From Streptomyces sp. NBC_01016 (GTDB lineage: Bacteria; Actinomycetota; Actinomycetes; Streptomycetales; Streptomycetaceae), in assembly GCF_026341035.1 (NCBI RefSeq), contig NZ_JAPEOQ010000002.1:372001-436000 (forward strand): 64,000 nt of DNA, written 5' to 3'. This document shows, piece after piece, positions 1-9,007 of the stretch. Positions within the stretch are counted from its first letter, which is position 1. Every line of letters begins with the position of its first letter. The position numbers and the translations under genes were made by a program. The notes below the pieces were generated by a model. That model had not been told where the DNA came from and did no database searches. It saw nothing but the letters and a program-made list of their open reading frames with translations.

Positions 1-936
1 CGCAACGGCATCACGCTGCCGTACGCCGAAACCGAGGAACTGCGGAAGGCGTATCTCTTCGCCGACCTGCAGTCCTTCCTCGATCTCTACTACTCGCTGA
101 TGGCCGTCCTCGTCACCGAGGACGACTTCGAGGCGCTCGCAGACGCCTATCTCGCGCGCGCCGCCGAGCAGGGCGTGCGGCACGCCGAGATCTTCTTCGA
201 CCCGCAGGCGCACGCGGCGCGGGGCGTGGAGATGGGCACCGTCGTCGAGGGGCTGCACCGGGCGCTCGCGCGCAGCGAGGAGCGGCACGGGATCTCCACC
301 AAGCTGATCCTCTGCTTCCTGCGCGACCAGTCCGCCGAGTCGGCGATGGAGACCCTGGAGGCGGCGAAGCCGTACCTGGACCGCATCGTCGGCGTCGGGC
401 TCGACTCCGCAGAGGTCGGCAACCCCGCGTCCAAGTTCCGTGACGTGTACGAGGCCGCGGGCGGACTCGGCCTGCGCAAGGTCGCGCACGCGGGCGAGGA
501 GGGCGACCCGTCGTACGTGTGGGAGGCCCTGGACATCCTCGGCGTCGAGCGCGTCGACCACGGGCTGCGGTCCCTGGAGGACCCGGAACTGGTGAACCGC
601 CTCGTACGGGACCGGATCCCGCTCACGCTGTGCCCGCTGTCGAACGTGCGGCTGCGCACCATCGACATGCTGGAGGACCACCCGCTGGCCAAGATGATGG
701 ACGCGGGCCTGCTGTGCACGGTCAACTCCGACGACCCGTCCTACTTCGGCGGCTACGTCGGCGACACCTTCCACGCCGTCCACGAGGCGCTCGCCCTCGA
801 CCACGACCGAGTGCGGGAACTGGCCCGCAACTCGTTCGTGGCGTCGTTCCTCGACGGCAGCGCGGAGGACGAGGCGCGTCGGGCGCGCTACATCGCCGAG
901 GTCGAGGCGTACGAGCTGGACGACATCTCCGGCTGA
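1..936 (+). CDS. add: Adenosine deaminase (5' end outside window)
   Basis: Hydrolytic deamination of adenosine and deoxyadenosine to inosine in purine salvage; a cytoplasmic zinc enzyme. The frame is open from base 1 with no start, so this is the C-terminal 311 residues and an N-terminal metal-binding HxH is off the window. Visible family motifs are AHAGEEGD (catalytic Glu and zinc His), DHGLR, CPLSNVRLR and NSDDPSYFG (zinc Asp). The first residues in the window, FADLQSFLDLYY, match the usual early part of the family. The stop lies 49 bases inside the 3' end of the convergent MFS gene. Identification is firm. Confidence 0.95.
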   Translation, partial: RNGITLPYAETEELRKAYLFADLQSFLDLYYSLMAVLVTEDDFEALADAYLARAAEQGVRHAEIFFDPQAHAARGVEMGTVVEGLHRALARSEERHGISTKLILCFLRDQSAESAMETLEAAKPYLDRIVGVGLDSAEVGNPASKFRDVYEAAGGLGLRKVAHAGEEGDPSYVWEALDILGVERVDHGLRSLEDPELVNRLVRDRIPLTLCPLSNVRLRTIDMLEDHPLAKMMDAGLLCTVNSDDPSYFGGYVGDTFHAVHEALALDHDRVRELARNSFVASFLDGSAEDEARRARYIAEVEAYELDDISG

Positions 937-2270
937 ACCGACGGCCGGAGGTCCTGCACCGACGGCTGGGGCTCCGGCTCCACGCCGTCGGGGCCCACCG
1001 CGGTGAACGTCGTGAACGCGGGCGCCTCGACCGTGGGCACCTCGATGTCGAACAGCTCGACCGGCTGCTCCAGCACACCCGACGGCGGCACGATCGCGCC
1101 GACCGGGGCACCGCTGTGGCGCCTTGCCGCTCCCGCGAACAGCGGGCGGCCACCGGTGTGCAGGGTCACCGCGGTCAGCGGCACCGCGAGCAGCAGCAGC
1201 GCGACGGCGAGCGCCGCGCCCATCACGGGGAAGCCCACCGACTGGGCCAGGAGGCTGCCGGCCAGCGGGCCGAGGGCCGTGCCGAGCGAGGACGCCGAGC
1301 CGATGAGGACCGCCCAGCGGCCGCGCGGGTCGAGCGAGGCGGCGAGGCCGAGGACGTACGACAGGACCACCGGGTAGAGGGTGTTCCAGGCGATCTCGCC
1401 CGAGGCGAAGGACGCGAGGCCGTCCGCGCGGGCGCTGAGCAGGACGCAGCAGGCGATCGCCGCCGTGCCCGCGCCGATGGGCAGCGCGCGGCCCAGGCGG
1501 ACGCCGACCGCGCCCGCGCCGATCACGCCGAGCAGCCCGACGCCGAGCGCCACCGCGAAGACCGAGCCGACCGCGACCTCGGACAGGCCCGCCTGTTCGG
1601 TGCCGATGCGGCTGCTGACACCCCAGAGCGCGTTCTGCGCCATCGACCAGCACACCAGGGTCACCGCGAGCAGCAGGCCCGAACGGGCGTGGGGGAGCGG
1701 TGAGTTGGGGGCAGGGGCCGCGCAGTTGTCCGGGGTGGCAGGGTCCGCGAGGCCGCGCGTGGCGGGCCACACGGCGAGCGCGGCGGCGGCGAGCGCCGCG
1801 AACGGCAGGAAGCTGCCCTCGCTGATCCGCGGAATGGTCAGGTAGAGGGCGCACGCGAGCGCGGAGACGCTCAGCAGGCCGAGCGTGGAGGCGCGGTGCG
1901 GGTCCTTCTGCGCGGCGATCCCGGTGGCCGCGACGGCCGTCGCCGTACCCGAGCCGAAGCCGCCGACCATCGCACCCGCGACGAGTATCGGGGTGGTGGT
2001 GGCGAGGGCGGCGGTGCCGTATCCGACGACGGCGAGGAGCAGTCCGGTCCGGGCGGCGCGGCGGGCGCCGACCCGTTCGACGCGGGCCGCGAGCGTGAGG
2101 CCCGCGGCGGCCGAACTCAGCAGCAGCGCACTGCCGATGAGACCGGCCTGGGTGGGAGAGAGCCGCAGGCTGTCGGCGACTCTGCCGACGATGGTGGGCA
2201 GGAGATAGGCGGCGAGATAGCCGGCCGTGAAGAGGGCGATGAGCGCGGGCCGGGCGGGGCGGCGGGACAC
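888..2270 (-). CDS. MFS transporter
   Basis: Twelve-helix major facilitator of about 460 residues, a proton-driven exporter or uptake permease in the inner membrane; substrate unknown. The protein is an almost continuous run of hydrophobic helices starting at about residue 8 (ALIALFTAGYLAAYLLP). I chose GTG at 2270 because AGGA sits 6 bases upstream and helix 1 follows at once; the longer frame upstream is Pro/Ser-rich and not membrane-like. The last 70 residues are polar, with several Pro-Glu and Val-Gln stretches, and reach past the stop of the convergent deaminase gene. Confidence 0.85.
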   Translation of the reverse strand: MSRRPARPALIALFTAGYLAAYLLPTIVGRVADSLRLSPTQAGLIGSALLLSSAAAGLTLAARVERVGARRAARTGLLLAVVGYGTAALATTTPILVAGAMVGGFGSGTATAVAATGIAAQKDPHRASTLGLLSVSALACALYLTIPRISEGSFLPFAALAAAALAVWPATRGLADPATPDNCAAPAPNSPLPHARSGLLLAVTLVCWSMAQNALWGVSSRIGTEQAGLSEVAVGSVFAVALGVGLLGVIGAGAVGVRLGRALPIGAGTAAIACCVLLSARADGLASFASGEIAWNTLYPVVLSYVLGLAASLDPRGRWAVLIGSASSLGTALGPLAGSLLAQSVGFPVMGAALAVALLLLAVPLTAVTLHTGGRPLFAGAARRHSGAPVGAIVPPSGVLEQPVELFDIEVPTVEAPAFTTFTAVGPDGVEPEPQPSVQDLRPSVQPEMSSSSYASTSAM

Positions 2271-2549
2271 GGGCGTTCCTGAGGACGGGCCTCTTGCCTT
2301 GGACGCTGTTTTGGGCAAGGGGGTGCTAAGGCAGGGGAGTTGGGAGCGCGACGTCTTTGCGAACGGGACCGAACCGGGGACGGGGGCGCGGCCAATTTGT
2401 ATCAAGTCCATGGGGGGTGCACGAAAGCCGGGGCCGTGTGACGCGTGACACATTTGGTTTGGGGGTGGTTCGGCCGGGCAGGAGTGGCGATTTTTGCGCG
2501 GTGGGGCGCGATGTGGAGGGGTGCGGCCGGGGCCTGTCGGTGGTGCCGC

Positions 2550-3368
2550 TCAGCGCCAGTCGGGGACGCCGGAGGTCCCCCGGTGGGCCGTCGCCTCGAC
2601 CTTCGCGCGGGTCTCGCGCATGACCGCCACGATCCGCTCCTCGTGCTCCGGCGTCAGCCGGACCACCGGCACCGAGCAGCTGATGGCGTCGTGCGCCGGG
2701 TCCGCGTAGCGCAGCGCGAAGCCGAAGCCGACGATGCCGTCGACGCCCTCCTCGCGGTCGACCGAGTGGCCGCGCTCGCGGATCGCGGCGAGATCGGCGG
2801 CGAGCGCCTCGCGTGTGGCGTGCGTGCGCCTGGTGGACTGCTCGTACGGGCCCGGCGGCAGCTCGTCGTCCGGGCGCTCGGCGAGCAGCGCCTTGCCCAG
2901 CGCGCCGATGTGCGCGGGCAGTCGGCGGCCCACGCGGCTGATCGTGCGCAAGTATTCATGCGACTCGCGGGTTGCCAGGTACGCCACGTCGAAGCCGTCG
3001 AGCCGCCCCAGGTGGATCGTCTCGCCGAGCGCCTCCGACGCCTCGTCGAGGAACGGGCGCACGGAGCGCACGTACGGATCGGTGTCCAGGTAGCTGGTGC
3101 CGGTCAGCAGGGCGCGGATGCCGATGCCGTACAGCGAGCCCGTCACGTCCGTGCGCACCCAGCCGCGCGCGATGAGCGTCTGGAGCAGCGCGTACATGGA
3201 GCTGCGCGGCACCACGAGTTCGTCGGCGAGCTCCTGGAGGCGGGCGGGCCGGTCGCCGCGGGAGGCGAGCACGTCGAGCAGATCGACGGTGCGGGCAGCC
3301 GACTTCACCTCGCGCACGCCGCGCTGCGGCTCGGTGTCCTGCCGCTGCCCGGCCCTGCTCTCTGCCAT
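2550..3368 (-). CDS. IclR family transcriptional regulator
   Basis: DNA-binding regulator of 272 residues. A winged helix-turn-helix occupies about residues 20-80 (SAARTVDLLDVLA, then LQELADELVVPRSSMYALL), followed by an IclR effector domain (HLGRLDGFDVAYL, PAHIGALGKALLA, GFGFALRYAD). ATG at 3368 is preferred over the longer frame because family proteins begin about 20 residues before the HTH; the Shine-Dalgarno is weak. It is divergent from the PfkB kinase with 107 bases between them, so control of that sugar kinase gene and of itself is likely. The effector cannot be read from sequence. Confidence 0.88.
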   Translation of the reverse strand: MAESRAGQRQDTEPQRGVREVKSAARTVDLLDVLASRGDRPARLQELADELVVPRSSMYALLQTLIARGWVRTDVTGSLYGIGIRALLTGTSYLDTDPYVRSVRPFLDEASEALGETIHLGRLDGFDVAYLATRESHEYLRTISRVGRRLPAHIGALGKALLAERPDDELPPGPYEQSTRRTHATREALAADLAAIRERGHSVDREEGVDGIVGFGFALRYADPAHDAISCSVPVVRLTPEHEERIVAVMRETRAKVEATAHRGTSGVPDWR

Positions 3369-3475
3369 GCGCCGATCGTAATCCGGCCGCTTCGTGACAG
3401 GTTGATGTCGTCCCCCGTGGTACGCGAACCGGTCGTGCACACTGTCCGAATCCGTACCGATGCAGGGAGCGCGAC

Positions 3476-4618
3476 GTGACCTCCAACCGACCCAGAACGG
3501 ACCCCCTCGCGGCGCTGCGTACGACGGCCGACCCGCCCTACGACGTCTATCTCACCGGCACGGTCTTCCTCGACATCATCTTCACCGGCCTCGACAGCGC
3601 GCCCGTGCGGGGGACGGAGTCGTGGGCGCGCGGCATGGGGTCGAGCCCCGGCGGGATCGCGAACATGGCGACGGCGCTCGCGCGACTCGGCCTGCGCACC
3701 TCGCTCGCCGCGGCCTTCGGCGACGACCACTACGGCGAGTACTGCTGGGACGCCCTCGAACGCGGCGAGGGCATCGACCTCAGCTACGCGCGCACCGTGC
3801 CGGGCTGGCACTCGCCCGTCACCGTGTCCATGGCGTACGAGGGCGAACGCACGATGGTGAGCCACGGGCACGAGCCACCGCCCGTCGATCCCTCCCGTCT
3901 CCCACCACCGCCCTCAACCGAGGCCCTCCGGGCCGCCTTTCCTTTTGCGCCGGACTGTCCGCCGCACGCCAGGGCCGCCGTCGCCTCGCTCGTCCCCGGC
4001 GCCGAGGAGCCGTGGGTCGCGACGGCCGCGCGCTCCGGTACGCAGATCTTCGCCGACGTGGGCTGGGACGAGACCGGCCGCTGGGACCTGGCGGCGCTGC
4101 CCGGCCTGCGGCACTGCGAGGCGTTCCTGCCGAACGCGCAGGAGGCGATGCGCTACACCTGCACGTCCTGTCCGCGGGAAGCGGCGCACGCGCTGACCGA
4201 GCATGTGCCGGTGGCCGTGGTGACGCTCGGCGCGGAGGGCGCGTACGCGGTGGACGGACGCACCGGCGAGACGGCGTCCGTCCCGGCCATCGAGGTCGAG
4301 GCCCTCGACCCGACCGGGGCCGGGGACGTCTTCGTCGCCGGCTTCGTCACCGGCACCCTGGCGGGCTGGCCGCTCGCCGACCGCCTCGCCTTCGCCGGCC
4401 TCACGGCGGCCCTCTCGGTCCAGGAGTTCGGCGGCTCCCTGTCGGCGCCGGGCTGGTCGGAGATCGCGGCCTGGTGGAAGGAGGTCCGCTCCAACGACCA
4501 CCAGAGCCGCTGCGCCCTGGACCGCTACGCCTTCATGTCCCCCCTCCTCCCGGACACGTCCCGATCGTGGCCCTTGCGCCGAGCGGTCCCGACGATCGGC
4601 TTCGGACGGTCGGCGTAG
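3476..4618 (+). CDS. PfkB family carbohydrate kinase
   Basis: ATP-dependent sugar or nucleoside kinase of the ribokinase/PfkB fold, 380 residues. The N-terminal part has the substrate-lid beginning (VYLTGTVFLDIIF) and a GG motif (GSSPGGIANMATALARLG). PfkB signature 2 is DPTGAGDVFVAGF, whose last Asp is the catalytic base, at about residue 280. GTG at 3476 has AGGGAG 6 bases upstream. The C-terminal 40 residues are less conserved in appearance. It is divergent from an IclR regulator, which suggests induction by a carbon source. Substrate unknown. Confidence 0.87.
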   Translation: MTSNRPRTDPLAALRTTADPPYDVYLTGTVFLDIIFTGLDSAPVRGTESWARGMGSSPGGIANMATALARLGLRTSLAAAFGDDHYGEYCWDALERGEGIDLSYARTVPGWHSPVTVSMAYEGERTMVSHGHEPPPVDPSRLPPPPSTEALRAAFPFAPDCPPHARAAVASLVPGAEEPWVATAARSGTQIFADVGWDETGRWDLAALPGLRHCEAFLPNAQEAMRYTCTSCPREAAHALTEHVPVAVVTLGAEGAYAVDGRTGETASVPAIEVEALDPTGAGDVFVAGFVTGTLAGWPLADRLAFAGLTAALSVQEFGGSLSAPGWSEIAAWWKEVRSNDHQSRCALDRYAFMSPLLPDTSRSWPLRRAVPTIGFGRSA

Positions 4619-4877
4619 CGCCTGGAAGGGCCCGGGCGTAAATGTCTTGTCGGGGCGGTGGCAGGCGTGCGAGATTGGCTGCCGCTGCCGTCCGGCGGCC
4701 CACCACTTCTCGGACCTCAGGGACTGAAGCCCATGATCTCGGCGACCCGCAGCGGCCGTCGTCCGTACTGAGTTCGCGCCGTACCCCGGTTCGCGGACTC
4801 ACTCCTCACGGCGGCCCCACGCACACACGTCACCTGTCAGCTGTGCGCTTCTTTCACGTGAGGACACCACCATCACC
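4619..4877. other. Intergenic region, possible weak promoter
   Basis: 259 bases between the PfkB and GNAT genes with no convincing gene. TTGTCG (4647-4652) and GAGATT (4671-4676) are spaced 18 bases, close to a vegetative promoter consensus, and could drive the GNAT gene with a leader of about 190 bases. This is a visual match only. Confidence 0.25.
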
Positions 4878-5627
4878 ATGGACATCGACGTCCAGAGCTT
4901 CACCGTCGCCCACCTGCGCCGCCGTCCGGAGCCGGTCGAGACGGCCGGGTTCGTGCTCGGGTTCGATCCGGCCACCACCAGCCCGTACGTCAATTACGCG
5001 ACGCCGGTGCCGGGTGCCGAGCCCACCGCCGCCGATGTGCGCGCGCTCATCGCCGCGTTCCGGGAGCGGGGGCTCACCCCGCGCCTGGAGTTCGCGCCGG
5101 GCGCCGCTCCGGAGGCCGCGGCCGCGCTCGACGCCGCCGGGTTCACGGCCGAGGCCGAGCACACGTACCTGGTGTGCACGGCGCAGACGCTCGTCGTACC
5201 CGCGCACCCCACCGTCGAGGCCCCGGCCGACGACGGCGACTACCTCGCGCTCGACGCGACGCTCGCCGAGGCGTTCAGCGGGGAGTTCGCCTCGTCGCCC
5301 GAAGGGGCCGCGCGGCTGCGGCGCACCGAGGAGAACGGCGGCGCCGTCCGCTTCGTGCGGGCCGACGACGGCACCGTCGCCGGCGGCGCCCTGTGCAGCG
5401 CCCCCGCCGCGGGCACCGCCGAACTGGCCGGCGTCGGCACCCGCCCCGACCACCGGGGCCGGGGCATCGCCGGCGCCGTCACCGCCGAACTGGCCCGCGT
5501 GCTGCTGCACGAGCGCGGCGCCGCGTCGGTGTGGCTGGAGTACGGCGGGCACGACTCACGCCGCGTGTACGAGCGCGTCGGCTTCCGCCCGCGCGGCACC
5601 CGCCGCTACGCCCGCCTGGAGGACTGA
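4878..5627 (+). CDS. GNAT family N-acetyltransferase
   Basis: Acetyl-CoA-dependent transferase of 249 residues. The N-terminal half is a poorly defined domain (DIDVQSFTVAHLRRRPEP onward). The C-terminal half is the GNAT fold, with the acetyl-CoA pyrophosphate loop in GVGTRPDHRGRGIAGAV and the terminal beta hairpin YERVGFRPRGTRRYARLE. The start ATG has GAGGA about a dozen bases upstream. It stands alone, with a strong hairpin terminator directly after the stop. The acceptor substrate is unknown. Confidence 0.85.
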   Translation: MDIDVQSFTVAHLRRRPEPVETAGFVLGFDPATTSPYVNYATPVPGAEPTAADVRALIAAFRERGLTPRLEFAPGAAPEAAAALDAAGFTAEAEHTYLVCTAQTLVVPAHPTVEAPADDGDYLALDATLAEAFSGEFASSPEGAARLRRTEENGGAVRFVRADDGTVAGGALCSAPAAGTAELAGVGTRPDHRGRGIAGAVTAELARVLLHERGAASVWLEYGGHDSRRVYERVGFRPRGTRRYARLED

Positions 5628-5631
5628 CGTA

Positions 5632-5666
5632 ATACGGCCGGGGGCCCGACGGGCTCCCGGCCGTAT
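5632..5666. terminator. Hairpin terminator after the GNAT gene
   Basis: A 16-base stem with one G/T wobble and a 3-base loop starts 4 bases after the stop codon (outer arm ATACGGCCGGG). There is no U-tract, as is common for terminators in this group. Confidence 0.75.
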
Positions 5667-5773
5667 CCGAAACCCGCTCGGCGTTGTCGTACCCGCGCCG
5701 TACCCTTGGCGGTGCAGGACAACACCGCAGAAAGTCCCGTACGGGGAGGACGCAAGGGCCACAGGCCCGGCTC

Positions 5774-6808
5774 ATGACGCAGACACCATCCAGCGCCCGC
5801 GCACAGTTCACCGTTCCGCCGAAGCACCCCATGGTCGAGGTGCTCGGGTCGGGGGACGCGCTGCTGCGAGTGATCGAGAAGGCCTTCCCGGAGGCCGACA
5901 TCCACGTCCGGGGCAATGAGATCAGCGCGACCGGGGAGTCGGGGGAAGTCGCCCTCATCCAGCGCCTGTTCGACGAGATGATGCTGGTACTGAGGACAGG
6001 GGCACCGATGACCGAGGACGCCGTGGAGCGTTCCATCGCCATGCTGAAGGCCGGCGGGAGCAACGGGCAGGAGACGCCCGCCGAGGTGCTCACGCAGAAC
6101 ATCCTGTCGTCGCGGGGCCGCACGATCCGGCCGAAGACGCTGAACCAGAAGCGGTACGTCGACGCGATCGACAAGAACACGATCGTCTTCGGCATCGGCC
6201 CGGCCGGCACCGGCAAGACGTACCTGGCGATGGCCAAGGCGGTCCAGGCCCTGCAGGCCAAGCAGGTCGACCGGATCATCCTGACCCGTCCTGCGGTGGA
6301 GGCGGGCGAGCGGCTCGGATTCCTTCCGGGAACGCTGTACGAGAAGATCGACCCGTACCTGCGCCCCCTGTACGACGCGCTGCACGACATGCTCGACCCG
6401 GACTCGATCCCGCGTCTGATGGCGGCGGGGACGATCGAGGTGGCGCCGCTGGCCTACATGCGCGGCCGCACCATCAACTCGGCCTTCATCATCCTCGACG
6501 AGGCGCAGAACACGACGCCCGAGCAGATGAAGATGTTCCTGACCCGGCTCGGCTTCGACTCGAAGATCGTGATCACGGGTGACGTGACGCAGGTCGACCT
6601 GCCGGGCGGCACGAAGAGCGGGCTCAAGCAGGTGCAGGACATCCTGACGGACGTCGAGGACGTGAACTTCTCCCGGCTCACGTCCCAGGACGTGGTGAGG
6701 CACAAGCTCGTCGGCCGTATCGTCGACGCGTACGAGAAGTACGACACCGAGCACGGTACGGAGAACGGCACTCACAAGGGCCGTCCCAGAGGGAACCAAG
6801 GAAAGTAG
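5774..6808 (+). CDS. phoH: PhoH family protein (PhoH-like ATPase)
   Basis: Cytoplasmic ATPase of 344 residues, linked in many bacteria to RNA metabolism and found next to ybeY. An N-terminal KH-like segment (VLGSGDALLRVIEKAFPEA, then GNEISATGESGEV) precedes the PhoH domain with Walker A GPAGTGKTYLAMAKAV and Walker B AFIILDEAQNTT. ATG at 5774 is the only good start although its ribosome site is weak; a strong GGGGAGGA lies too far upstream. First gene of a four-gene unit with ybeY, the CBS protein and the YjbR protein. The biochemical role of PhoH is not settled. Confidence 0.92.
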   Translation: MTQTPSSARAQFTVPPKHPMVEVLGSGDALLRVIEKAFPEADIHVRGNEISATGESGEVALIQRLFDEMMLVLRTGAPMTEDAVERSIAMLKAGGSNGQETPAEVLTQNILSSRGRTIRPKTLNQKRYVDAIDKNTIVFGIGPAGTGKTYLAMAKAVQALQAKQVDRIILTRPAVEAGERLGFLPGTLYEKIDPYLRPLYDALHDMLDPDSIPRLMAAGTIEVAPLAYMRGRTINSAFIILDEAQNTTPEQMKMFLTRLGFDSKIVITGDVTQVDLPGGTKSGLKQVQDILTDVEDVNFSRLTSQDVVRHKLVGRIVDAYEKYDTEHGTENGTHKGRPRGNQGK

Positions 6809-6820
6809 TCCAACAGCGCC

Positions 6821-7318
6821 ATGTCGATCGACGTCAACAACGAGTCCGGAACCGAGGTCGACGAGCAGGCGATCCTCGACATCGCCCGCTACGCACTCGC
6901 CCGGATGCGGATCCACCCGCTGTCGGAGCTCTCGGTGATCGTCGTCGACGGCGACGCCATGGAGCAGCTGCACGTGCAGTGGATGGACCTGCCGGGGCCG
7001 ACGGATGTCATGTCGTTCCCGATGGACGAGCTGCGGCCGCCGATGAAGGACGAGGACGAGGCCCCGCAGGGCCTGCTCGGCGACATCGTGCTGTGCCCGG
7101 AGGTCGCCAAGCAGCAGGGTGAGGACGCGCCCACGCAGCACTCCATGAACGAGGAGCTCCAGCTCCTCACCGTGCACGGGGTGCTGCACCTGCTCGGGTA
7201 CGACCACGAGGAGGCCGACGAGAAGGCCGAGATGTTCGGTCTCCAGGCGGGCATCGTGGACGGCTGGCGTGCGGAGAAGGGACTGACGGGGCCGTCGCCG
7301 GCGCCGACCGTGTCATGA
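6821..7318 (+). CDS. ybeY: Endoribonuclease YbeY (rRNA maturation factor)
   Basis: Zinc-dependent single-strand RNase used in 16S rRNA 3' maturation and late ribosome quality control, 165 residues. The defining motif HGVLHLLGYDH supplies the three zinc His residues near residue 115-125; TDVMSFPMD and LLGDIVLCPE are the other family blocks. It lies 12 bases after phoH, and its stop overlaps the start of the next gene in an ATGA, so it is probably translationally coupled. Confidence 0.96.
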   Translation: MSIDVNNESGTEVDEQAILDIARYALARMRIHPLSELSVIVVDGDAMEQLHVQWMDLPGPTDVMSFPMDELRPPMKDEDEAPQGLLGDIVLCPEVAKQQGEDAPTQHSMNEELQLLTVHGVLHLLGYDHEEADEKAEMFGLQAGIVDGWRAEKGLTGPSPAPTVS

Positions 7319-8607
7319 GCTTTTCGCTGATCGCCGGGGCCGTCGCGCTGGTCGTGATCGCCTGGCTCGCCGCCTGCGCGGAGGCCGGCCTCGCGCGGGT
7401 GTCGAGCTTCCGTGCCGAGGAGGCCGTTCGGTCCGGGCGGCGCGGCAGCGCCAAGCTCTCCCAGGTGGCCGCCGACCCGACGCGCTATCTGAACGTGGCG
7501 CTCCTGGTGCGCGTCGCCTGCGAGATGGCGGCCGCCTCGCTCGTCACGTACGCGTGCCTGGAGGAGTTCCAGGAGACGTGGCAGGCGCTGCTCGTCGCCA
7601 TCGGCGTGATGGTGCTGGTGTCGTACGTGGCCGTGGGCGTCTCGCCGCGCACCATCGGCCGCCAGCACCCGCTGAACACCGCGACCGCGGCCGCGTACGT
7701 GCTGCTGCCGCTGGCTCGGATCATGGGTCCGATCCCGCCGCTGCTGATCCTCATCGGTAACGCGCTCACCCCCGGCAAGGGCTTCCGGCGCGGCCCCTTC
7801 GCCTCCGAGGCCGAGCTGCGGGCCCTGGTCGACCTCGCCGAGAAGGAGTCCCTCATCGAGGACGAGGAGCGCCGCATGGTGCACTCCGTCTTCGAGCTGG
7901 GCGACACCCTCGTGCGGGAGGTCATGGTGCCGCGCACCGACCTCGTCGTCATCGAGCGGTACAAGACCATCCGGCAGGCCCTCACCCTCGCCCTGCGGTC
8001 CGGTTTCTCGCGGATCCCCGTGGTCGGCGAGAGCGAGGACGACGTCGTGGGTGTCGTGTACCTGAAGGACCTTTCGCGCAAGACGCACATCAACCGGGAC
8101 GCCGAGACCGAGCTGGTGTCGACCGCCATGCGGCCCGCGACCTTCGTGCCCGACACCAAGAACGCGGGCGATCTGCTGCGCGAGATGCAGCAGCTGCGCA
8201 CGCACGTCGCCGTCGTGATCGACGAGTACGGCGGCACGGCCGGCATCGTCACGATCGAGGACATCCTCGAGGAGATCGTCGGCGAGATCACCGACGAGTA
8301 CGACCGCGAGGTGTCCTCCGTGGAGGAGCTCGGCGACGAGCGGTTCCGGGTGACGTCCCGCCTCGACATCGGCGACCTCGGTGAGCTGTACGGCATCGAG
8401 GAGTTCGACGACGAGGACGTGGAGACGGTGGGCGGGCTGCTGGCCAAGGCGCTCGGCCGGGTCCCGATCGCCGGGGCCTCGTCCCTGGTCACCCTGCCCG
8501 ACGGGCGGGCGCTGCGGCTGACCGCGGAGGCCGCGGCGGGCCGCCGGAACAAGATCGTGACCGTGCTCTCGGAGCCCGTCGGTGGCCAGGAGGAGGGCGC
8601 CGGATGA
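7315..8607 (+). CDS. Hemolysin-family/CNNM-like membrane protein with CBS pair
   Basis: Membrane protein of 430 residues. An N-terminal DUF21/CNNM domain with about four helices (residues 1-160) is followed by a CBS pair (REVMVPRTDLVVIERYKTI to VAVVIDEYGGTAGIVTIED) and a CorC/HlyC C-terminal domain (EELGDERFRVTSRLDIGDL). Family members are implicated in magnesium or cobalt handling; 'hemolysin' is a historical name. It overlaps ybeY by 4 bases and overlaps the YjbR gene by 4 bases. Confidence 0.92.
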   Translation: MSFSLIAGAVALVVIAWLAACAEAGLARVSSFRAEEAVRSGRRGSAKLSQVAADPTRYLNVALLVRVACEMAAASLVTYACLEEFQETWQALLVAIGVMVLVSYVAVGVSPRTIGRQHPLNTATAAAYVLLPLARIMGPIPPLLILIGNALTPGKGFRRGPFASEAELRALVDLAEKESLIEDEERRMVHSVFELGDTLVREVMVPRTDLVVIERYKTIRQALTLALRSGFSRIPVVGESEDDVVGVVYLKDLSRKTHINRDAETELVSTAMRPATFVPDTKNAGDLLREMQQLRTHVAVVIDEYGGTAGIVTIEDILEEIVGEITDEYDREVSSVEELGDERFRVTSRLDIGDLGELYGIEEFDDEDVETVGGLLAKALGRVPIAGASSLVTLPDGRALRLTAEAAAGRRNKIVTVLSEPVGGQEEGAG

Positions 8608-8969
8608 CCCCGAAGGAGCTGCGCGCGTTCTGCCTGTCGTTCAACGCGGCGGTGGAGGACTTCCCGTTCAGTCCGGAGATCTCCGTGTTCAAGGTGCTGG
8701 GCAAGATGTTCGCCCTGTCGTTCCTCGACGCGAGCCCGCTGACCGTGAACCTCAAGTGCGCCCCCGAGGACGCGGTGCGGCTCCGCGGTGAGTACGAGGG
8801 CCTCATCGTGCCCGGCTGGCACATGAACAAGCGGCACTGGAACACGGTGACCGTCGAAAGCCCCGACGAGCTCCCGGACCGGCTGGTCCGGGAGCTCATC
8901 GAGGACTCGTACGACCTGGTGGTGGCGGGCCTGCCGAAGGCGGAGCGGCTCCGGCTCGACCGGGCCTAG
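8604..8969 (+). CDS. MmcQ/YjbR family protein
   Basis: Small 121-residue protein of the MmcQ/YjbR (CyaY-like fold) family, recognised by FPFSPEISVFKVLGKMFAL near the N-terminus, LTVNLKC, and the C-terminal LIEDSYDLVVAGLPK. Its function is not established, though the fold is sometimes called DNA-binding. It overlaps the preceding CBS-protein gene by 4 bases (ATGA) and ends the phoH operon, before a bidirectional hairpin. Confidence 0.88.
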   Translation: MTPKELRAFCLSFNAAVEDFPFSPEISVFKVLGKMFALSFLDASPLTVNLKCAPEDAVRLRGEYEGLIVPGWHMNKRHWNTVTVESPDELPDRLVRELIEDSYDLVVAGLPKAERLRLDRA

Positions 8970-8977
8970 CACCCGCC

Positions 8978-8998
8978 AGGAGGGCCCTAGGCCTTCCT
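8978..8998. terminator. Bidirectional hairpin between converging genes
   Basis: A 9-base stem with one mismatch (AGGAGGGCC and GGCCTTCCT) and a 3-base loop, between the stops of the YjbR and MFS genes. Confidence 0.55.
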
Positions 8999-9007
8999 CG
9001 GCCGGGT

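Noticed and set aside
3305..4641. Long plus- and minus-strand frames around the PfkB gene
   Set aside because: Their composition is typical of out-of-frame high-GC coding DNA, and the PfkB frame holds all family motifs.
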